The notes under the pieces: generated by a model
The model's input: the letters and a program-made list of their open reading frames with translations, nothing else
The model's database searches: none
Told to the model about the DNA's origin: nothing
Part shown: in pieces, positions 57,370-64,000 of the stretch
Layout of the letters: the number at the start of each line of letters is the position of its first letter
Position numbering within the stretch: position 1 is the first letter of the stretch
Source: Thiomicrorhabdus immobilis
GTDB lineage: Bacteria > Pseudomonadota > Gammaproteobacteria > Thiomicrospirales > Thiomicrospiraceae
Reading direction: 5' to 3'
NCBI RefSeq assembly: GCF_021654855.1
Contig: NZ_AP024202.1
Span: forward strand, 1,860,001-1,924,000
Length of the DNA: 64,000 bases
Position numbers and translations under genes: made by a program

Positions 57370-57868
57370 TATACAACTCAAAAATAACCTTATGCCTTTT
57401 GTTAACTCCACTTAATTTGGTAGCTATACCATTTAATAACTAAGCTTCTGTTTATAAGGTCTGATGAGTGTACGCAACTAAAAGTTTTTCGCTGTCATGA
57501 TATACGCTTGAGTATTCTCAATTATATATTTTACCTATACTTGATAACTCTTCCGATTCCTAAGAACCAGATTCGTTATCCAGTTTGCGTGGTAAGCACC
57601 TGGAAGGGATACTTACCACACCTATGTCACAAATGTCGGCTGTGACATAGGCTTCTCATTTGATTGAGTTCTTAGACCAACTACCTCTTAACTAAATAAG
57701 AAGCTTGTATCTAAAATCCTCAATCGAGAGATCTATTCCAAATTGTTAAAGAACTTTCAGTTTTGTCCGTTTCAATCAAATCGCTTTGACTAAAACAACC
57801 AATAGTACTGTTAATAAACTCTGCATTTAAATCTTTCAACTTAAACCAAAACTCATTAAGAGTAGTAT
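57370..57868 (-). other. Internal transcribed spacer between tRNA-Ala and 23S
   Basis: 499 bp with no gene. It contains an antitermination boxA at 57738-57753 and sequences that can pair around the 23S ends for RNase III processing (TTGAGTTGTATAGTTAAG before 23S recurs complementarily after it). No other feature seen. Confidence 0.7.
57738..57753 (-). promoter_or_regulatory. boxA antitermination site in the spacer
   Basis: Minus strand TTCTTTAACAATTTGG, close to the E. coli boxA TGCTCTTTAACAA, located between tRNA-Ala and 23S as usual. Confidence 0.65.
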
Positions 57869-57944
57869 TGGTGGAGCTATGCGGGATCGAACCGCAGACC
57901 TCCTGCGTGCAAGGCAGGCGCTCTCCCAGCTGAGCTATAGCCCC
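57869..57944 (-). tRNA. tRNA-Ala(TGC)
   Basis: 76 nt including encoded CCA. The acceptor arms GGGGCTA/TAGCTCC pair, with one wobble, anticodon TGC sits in CTTGCAC, and GGTTCGATCC forms the T loop. Located between 16S and 23S after tRNA-Ile. Confidence 0.96.
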
Positions 57945-58033
57945 AATAGTATTTTGAGATGATTTGGATTTTTTTAGTTGCGAAGTTTGCTATCAGCAAA
58001 TGAGCAAGTAAAAAGATTCAAAGCAGCCAAAAT

Positions 58034-58110
<77 letters not shown>

Positions 58111-58189
58111 GGGTCGTTCACTATACTTTCATGTAATTCAGAGACAATTTATGTGAAAACTCACTTAAGCTCGCAACCTTTTTTATCTT

Positions 58190-59735
<1,546 letters not shown>

Positions 59736-59911
59736 AATCTTGCTGATATATTTCAATTCCATCTCTGGAAATAAACACTCGGAATTGACAAAGTGAAACA
59801 TGATAAATAAATAATAAATTATTCATTACCAATATACATATTTGTCAAAAATCGAGATTTTTTATTTGGTCACTCACTTAAGGAGTTTCCACATAAATTA
59901 TCTCTGAATTA

Positions 59912-59930
59912 CCTGATTTTTAAAGAACTT
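59912..59930 (-). promoter_or_regulatory. boxA-like site in the rRNA leader
   Basis: Minus strand AAGTTCTTTAAAAATCAGG, a boxA-like antitermination signal about 180 bp before 16S. Confidence 0.5.
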
Positions 59931-59986
59931 AGGTCTCTTCGAGAAGAAGAAGCAACTCAGTGCTTTTCCTTCTCGGTAAGCCGCTT

Positions 59987-60016
59987 ATTATAAGTGGATA
60001 ATCAATTCATTGTCAA
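59987..60016 (-). promoter_or_regulatory. rRNA operon promoter P2
   Basis: Minus strand -35 TTGACA (60011-60016), 18-bp spacer, -10 TATAAT (59987-59992), both perfect. The following AAGCGGC is a GC-containing discriminator. A/T-rich tracts upstream resemble an UP element. A one-mismatch DnaA box (TTATCCACT, 59993-60001) lies in the spacer. Confidence 0.8.
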
Positions 60017-60162
60017 CAATTTATTTTAAATTATTTTCAACTTTTTTCTTACCCGCTTCGTTAAACTTCATTCATATGAACCCTAACGCTAAGCGCTGTT
60101 CCAACCACTTCTACTCGCCACTTAGTAGCTTGTTTTCCGTGTCTGCGTTGGAACAGGTGCGT

Positions 60163-60190
60163 ATTCTAACCATATCCGCCCACAACGCAA
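60163..60190 (-). promoter_or_regulatory. rRNA operon promoter P1
   Basis: Minus strand -35 TTGCGT (60185-60190), 16-bp spacer, -10 TAGAAT (60163-60168), then ACGCACC, the GC-rich discriminator expected at stringently controlled rRNA promoters. Phased A tracts upstream (60191-60230) look like an UP element. Confidence 0.75.
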
Positions 60191-60265
60191 CCTCTTTTTT
60201 CACCTTTTTGACACTTTTTTTACATTTAACACCATCACACGACTTAACCCCACTTTACTCACCTT

Positions 60266-60286
60266 TTATCCACAGCTTTATCCACA
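60266..60286 (+). promoter_or_regulatory. Two perfect DnaA boxes upstream of rRNA P1
   Basis: TTATCCACA occurs at 60266-60274 and 60278-60286, direct repeats with 12-bp spacing, about 75 bp upstream of the P1 -35 box. The position suggests DnaA could link rRNA transcription to replication; no evidence of an origin. Confidence 0.6.
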
Positions 60287-60368
60287 TTTAGCCTTTTTTA
60301 TATCCTTTTTCACCCTCCCATTTACTCCACCCCTTCTTCTGTTGCTGGCTTTTTTATCATCAGAAACA

Positions 60369-60399
60369 AAAAAGGCGCTGTCTTACGACAGCGCCTTTT
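60369..60399. terminator. Bidirectional terminator after yhdP
   Basis: Perfect 13-bp stem AAAAGGCGCTGTC / GACAGCGCCTTTT with a TTAC loop, T-rich on the minus strand. It ends yhdP transcription about 65 bp past its stop and shields the rRNA promoters. Confidence 0.88.
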
Positions 60400-60466
60400 A
60401 CTATTGAACATGTAACTTTATATTTAATATATAGGTTGTATCTATCTAATGAAAACCCTGCTTAAC

Positions 60467-63400
60467 TCAATTAATATCTAAAATTGAGCTATTACCGCTA
60501 GCCTTACTCTCTTTACTTTCGTCCAATTTTTCACCATCTATTATTGGTGAAGCCCATGGACCACTTATTTTGTACTTATAGGTTATCAAGTTTTCATTTA
60601 CACCTGGTATCACTTTCATCAAGGTATATACAGCCAATGCCGTTAAAGGATTAGCCGCGCCTGCCAATGCTGCGAGTGTAGGTATGGTTGCACCGATTTT
60701 CGGTGTAATCTTCGCATTCAAATCGAATGTTTGCTTTTCTATATTAACCATACCGCTTATATCTCCGTTTGCGGATGGAGCCTTTATGGTGAATTCTGTT
60801 AAATTCAATAACCCATTCTTCAATATGGCACTACCCTTGATTTCATCGTAAACCATACCTTTATTGGTTACGTCTTTCAAATCAAGCTGCAACCTTCTTA
60901 CCAAAGACTCGACACTCAGTAAACCAATCAATCTTGCAAAACCTGGCTCAACATCTTCCACAGAACCTTCTTTGATTTTAAAGCGTATATCGCCGCTTGC
61001 CGCTTTAGTTGAGAAGCACTCCAGCCCCCCAAACCAATTCAACTGTAAATTCACATCTGCAGATTTACCACTAAACCCTTTATTCAACTTAATGAATTCA
61101 GTAACAGCCGAGACATCATTTGAAGTCAACTGCGCCTTAAATAGACTTTGTTGTTTTTTCTTGGAAAATTCATAACTCGCGTTTAACACACCAGCCTTAC
61201 CGCCAAAATTTCCTTTGATATCTTTAATTGATAATTGTTCAATGCCATCTTCCAATCTAAAAGAGATTGCATCGATCTTACGCTCATCAATACTAATATT
61301 CTGCCCCGTTAAAACCACATTCGGTAATACGCTATTATCATCGGCCTTTGGCTGACATTCACCGGCTTGCTCGAACGCAGAAGAATCCGTACCATTTTTT
61401 ATATCCGTATCATCGGTAAAGAACTTAAAACGGGACAAGTCCACACGAATCAGATTATCGTTTTCAAACAACACTGAACCAGCAATATCTTTGCTTTTTA
61501 TATCAACTGAAACGGGTTTATCTACAGATGAATTTACATCAATAACTATCTGTTTGTAATTATGAGATAGAAAGCGGGTATTTTCGATTGCAAAACTAAC
61601 GTCATCAAGAATCAGACTGCGCTCAGTATCAGCTTTTTTTTCAAACAGGTCAGCCTTTTTGAATATAGGAATCCAAGCATCTATATCAAAAAAGTCGAAT
61701 TCTCCTCGAATAAACGAGGTTGATTTTGAATACCTCTTAAAGATTTTATCGGGGACTCCAATGGCAATTTTATTACTTTGCAATTGATATGCATCCTTAA
61801 GCTCCTGCCAATGAAATTGTGAATTCACCAGGCCTGGTAGCTTTGCATCTACCAAAATATTACTTTTTGATATTTTGGTATAAAGCTCAACTTTTTTATT
61901 ATGCAACGCTTTAGCATCGAAAGGAGCTGGCAACAAACTATCACCCTGTGAGACGTCAGCCAACAAAGCCAGGCTAATATCCGACTTTTTGGCCGATTTG
62001 AAGGGTATGGTTAAATTTACATCCCAGGGAATCGGTTTCTGAAACCAGTCATGTTTCTGGGCAAACAGGTTACCCCCCGCTTGAACTTTCACTTGTTTGT
62101 TTTTGCTGTCAGTGACAATCTTCGCAACACCCTTTCCATCCAATGCATCAAACGTTAGTTTATCCGCAGAGATTACAGAGTCGGTAAATTGTAAAGTTCC
62201 ATTTATACGACTAAGACTTAATTCCTTAAATAACTGTAGACTCGCATTCTGAAAGATGACTCGGCCAGACACTTCTTCATTTCGCCCTTCATAACCAGAA
62301 ATAGGTACCCAGATTTGATCTAATACCACACTGGAATTACCCGAAAACTTGCCACTCTCTTTGAAAAAGGCCTGCATTCCCAACTTACTCGCAATAGGAG
62401 ACAAACTTAAATAGTTAGCGGCATTATTCAAAGAGGTTACAACATTGCCTTTCACCGTTAAAGCGATATCATGCTGGTGTAAATCAGGAATCGTGACATT
62501 GACATTGGTTGCCAGCACATCCGCACCAATATTTACTTTATCGACGTCAATGGCCAACTGAAAAGGCTTAAAAACAAGATTTGCATCAAAATCTTTCAAA
62601 ACAGGCCATTTAGAATCAAATTTTAACCTGGCATTTTTTACCTGCCCCGTTACCATAAATTCTCCCTGACCCTCTTCAAAAGGAAAGTCCGCAAAGGCTC
62701 CTTTGACAACCCCATTCAAAGAAACATCCTCACCACCTTGCAAGCTTTCGGATAACCAACTTTTCAACTTCGGACTCATCAAGCCATAAGGTAAATAATC
62801 TTTTAGTTCAGCGATAGAACTCACTTTTAAATCAAACTCACTATCGATAGTGCTTGAAGTCAACTTCTTGAGAGTTATGCTGACTGGAATCTTATCGAGA
62901 TTTATTTGTGTTTTTGTAAGTTGCCAGGCCTGGTCAACCTCATCAAATTTCAATTCAACGGAGTTGGGAAGTGACAGTTTCATAGGTTTACTATGAATTG
63001 TTGGCGACATCACCCAAATAGGTTTAGGGGTAGACACCAAAATATGACTTGGTGTTTTGACGATTTGCAGATGTTGCAAACTCATCCCCGGGTAATCGGT
63101 TACCGGTACATCAAGCCGATCAAAATGAACGGCTAGTTCAGGCACATCCAGAGTCTGCCAATCCAGCTTGCCGTTAAGCTTAGAAATACTTAAATAGGCC
63201 GCTCTATCAAACAGAGCCGCTACATGCTGAGTGTGGATCAACGATTTAACCAGGACCTTAAATGGCTCTATGTCAAAATAGTCGGCATTGAAATTCAGAT
63301 ACTTTCCTTGTTCAAAATATAGCTCAACGGGAGAAACCGTCTTGATGAACTGATTATCAATTTCAATTTTAGCTAGACTAAACTTCCAGTCCTTAAAATG

Positions 63401-64000
63401 CTTTTGAATATTCTGTTGCTCAGCATTCCACAACAACTGTAACCCTAAGCTGACCGGCAGGCCTTCTTGTTTTTGTGTCCAATGTAACGCTTGTGTGTGC
63501 AAGTTGACTTCGAGACTGGCAATTTGTGATTGTGAAATACTGCCCTTCAAATCCAAAATCAATTCACCTTGCGGCAGAACGGCTTGCCAGTTTTGAGACA
63601 AAAGTTTGCTCAACCGTTTGATTCTCAAGGGTCTAAATGACGATAATGAAAACTCCCCGGTGCCTAGGTCTCCCCAAACATCGGGTGAAAAGGAGGATTT
63701 AAGGTGAAAGCGTTCATAATTCAGGACATCTTTATAGTTAAGGCTGAATTCACCAACAATCGTTAATCTTGAAGCATTAAGCGATTGAAAGTCATAGAAT
63801 TGCACCGACAATCCTGGTCGACCGACTTCAGTCAACACCAAGTTCTTCAACGTCACCCGCTTCCAAAATCGGCTGATATTAACATTGATGTTCGCCAAAT
63901 CTTCTGGCTGAAACTCTTCTTGCGAGGGAATGCCTGCCGGCTGTTGAACCTTGTTTTGAAAAGCACCCTGGGAAATTTCCAGGTAATCACCATACTCTAC
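60467..64000 (-). CDS. yhdP: YhdP family AsmA-like lipid transport protein, 5' end outside window
   Basis: At least 1177 aa; the frame stays open to the window edge, with residues such as EYGDYLEISQGAFQ before the TTG at 63898, so the true start is beyond 64000. YhdP proteins are ~1270 aa, anchored in the inner membrane, span the periplasm and help carry phospholipids to the outer membrane. The visible part has the repeated beta-strand pattern of AsmA-like proteins and the family's C-terminal region (LPEG-free here: ITPKIGATIPTLAALAGAAN, GVNENLITYKYKISGPWASP). Two palindrome copies are inside (61828, 62924). Confidence 0.88.
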   Translation of the reverse strand, partial: VEYGDYLEISQGAFQNKVQQPAGIPSQEEFQPEDLANINVNISRFWKRVTLKNLVLTEVGRPGLSVQFYDFQSLNASRLTIVGEFSLNYKDVLNYERFHLKSSFSPDVWGDLGTGEFSLSSFRPLRIKRLSKLLSQNWQAVLPQGELILDLKGSISQSQIASLEVNLHTQALHWTQKQEGLPVSLGLQLLWNAEQQNIQKHFKDWKFSLAKIEIDNQFIKTVSPVELYFEQGKYLNFNADYFDIEPFKVLVKSLIHTQHVAALFDRAAYLSISKLNGKLDWQTLDVPELAVHFDRLDVPVTDYPGMSLQHLQIVKTPSHILVSTPKPIWVMSPTIHSKPMKLSLPNSVELKFDEVDQAWQLTKTQINLDKIPVSITLKKLTSSTIDSEFDLKVSSIAELKDYLPYGLMSPKLKSWLSESLQGGEDVSLNGVVKGAFADFPFEEGQGEFMVTGQVKNARLKFDSKWPVLKDFDANLVFKPFQLAIDVDKVNIGADVLATNVNVTIPDLHQHDIALTVKGNVVTSLNNAANYLSLSPIASKLGMQAFFKESGKFSGNSSVVLDQIWVPISGYEGRNEEVSGRVIFQNASLQLFKELSLSRINGTLQFTDSVISADKLTFDALDGKGVAKIVTDSKNKQVKVQAGGNLFAQKHDWFQKPIPWDVNLTIPFKSAKKSDISLALLADVSQGDSLLPAPFDAKALHNKKVELYTKISKSNILVDAKLPGLVNSQFHWQELKDAYQLQSNKIAIGVPDKIFKRYSKSTSFIRGEFDFFDIDAWIPIFKKADLFEKKADTERSLILDDVSFAIENTRFLSHNYKQIVIDVNSSVDKPVSVDIKSKDIAGSVLFENDNLIRVDLSRFKFFTDDTDIKNGTDSSAFEQAGECQPKADDNSVLPNVVLTGQNISIDERKIDAISFRLEDGIEQLSIKDIKGNFGGKAGVLNASYEFSKKKQQSLFKAQLTSNDVSAVTEFIKLNKGFSGKSADVNLQLNWFGGLECFSTKAASGDIRFKIKEGSVEDVEPGFARLIGLLSVESLVRRLQLDLKDVTNKGMVYDEIKGSAILKNGLLNLTEFTIKAPSANGDISGMVNIEKQTFDLNAKITPKIGATIPTLAALAGAANPLTALAVYTLMKVIPGVNENLITYKYKISGPWASPIIDGEKLDESKESKASGNSSILDIN
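61827..61838. repeat. Palindrome copy ACCAGGCCTGGT (yhdP)
   Basis: Full 12-mer; read as Leu-Pro-Gly-Leu-Val. Confidence 0.9.
62924..62933. repeat. Palindrome copy CCAGGCCTGG (yhdP)
   Basis: 10/10 core; read as Asp-Gln-Ala-Trp. Confidence 0.9.

Noticed and set aside
60010-60291. Possible 93-aa gene upstream of the rRNA operon
   Set aside because: Low-complexity Phe/Leu/Ser-rich product that overlaps the rRNA promoters and A/T tracts on the opposite strand.

Overview
The window looks like chromosomal DNA of a gammaproteobacterium. The 16S-tRNA-Ile(GAT)-tRNA-Ala(TGC)-23S-5S operon, sspAB, epmA/efp/epmB, yhdP, rmuC and an MSHA-type pilus operon all fit that. The rRNA sequence, the AT-leaning coding style and the complete mevalonate pathway suggest a sulfur-oxidising Thiomicrospira/Hydrogenovibrio/Thiomicrorhabdus-like lineage, but that genus-level guess is inference. 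I saw no insertion sequence, prophage, integrase or CRISPR array.

Layout. 0-8 kb (minus): an AddAB-like helicase-nuclease pair, an RDD membrane protein and a YgjP-type metallopeptidase. 8-20 kb: mixed housekeeping genes, namely EAL-HDOD, RluA-type pseudouridine synthase, HIRAN, DnaQ-like exonuclease, UPF0126/TRIC channel, HAD, Ggt, the HtpX-like M48/LemA pair, SYLF, DUF3392 and PpiC. 20-27 kb (plus): hmgR-fni-mvaS-two GHMP kinases-mvaD, a full route from acetoacetyl-CoA/acetyl-CoA to IPP and DMAPP. 26.8-30.8 kb: sspAB, then efp with its two modification enzymes epmA and epmB.

30.9-40.5 kb is a divergent glycolipid island. Its minus arm holds a DPPR-synthase-like UbiA prenyltransferase, a divergent PAP2 phosphatase and a GT-C glycosyltransferase. 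Its plus arm holds GtrA, DprE1-like, DprE2-like, a second GT-C enzyme, an acyltransferase and a GT2-GtrA fusion. The first four chemical functions are exactly those of the mycobacterial polyprenylphosphoryl-D-arabinofuranose route, here in a Gram-negative genome.

40.5-54.1 kb: tapT, a GNAT enzyme, then (minus) an MSHA-like type IV pilus assembly operon ordered M-L-N-E-G-I-J-K with rmuC at its end. 54.2-60.3 kb: the rRNA operon on the minus strand, with two stacked promoters and DnaA boxes upstream. 60.5-64 kb: yhdP, cut by the window edge.

The most unusual signal is not a gene. A 10-bp palindrome CCAGGCCTGG, usually extended to ACCAGGCCTGGT, occurs 17 times by hand count where about 0.06 would be expected for a random 10-mer. 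Fourteen copies lie inside genes and three between genes. Inside genes it is read only as Pro-Gly-Leu(-Val) or Gln-Ala-Trp. It is absent from the whole MSHA/rRNA stretch. It behaves like a highly iterated palindrome (as HIP1 in cyanobacteria) or an uptake/segregation signal.
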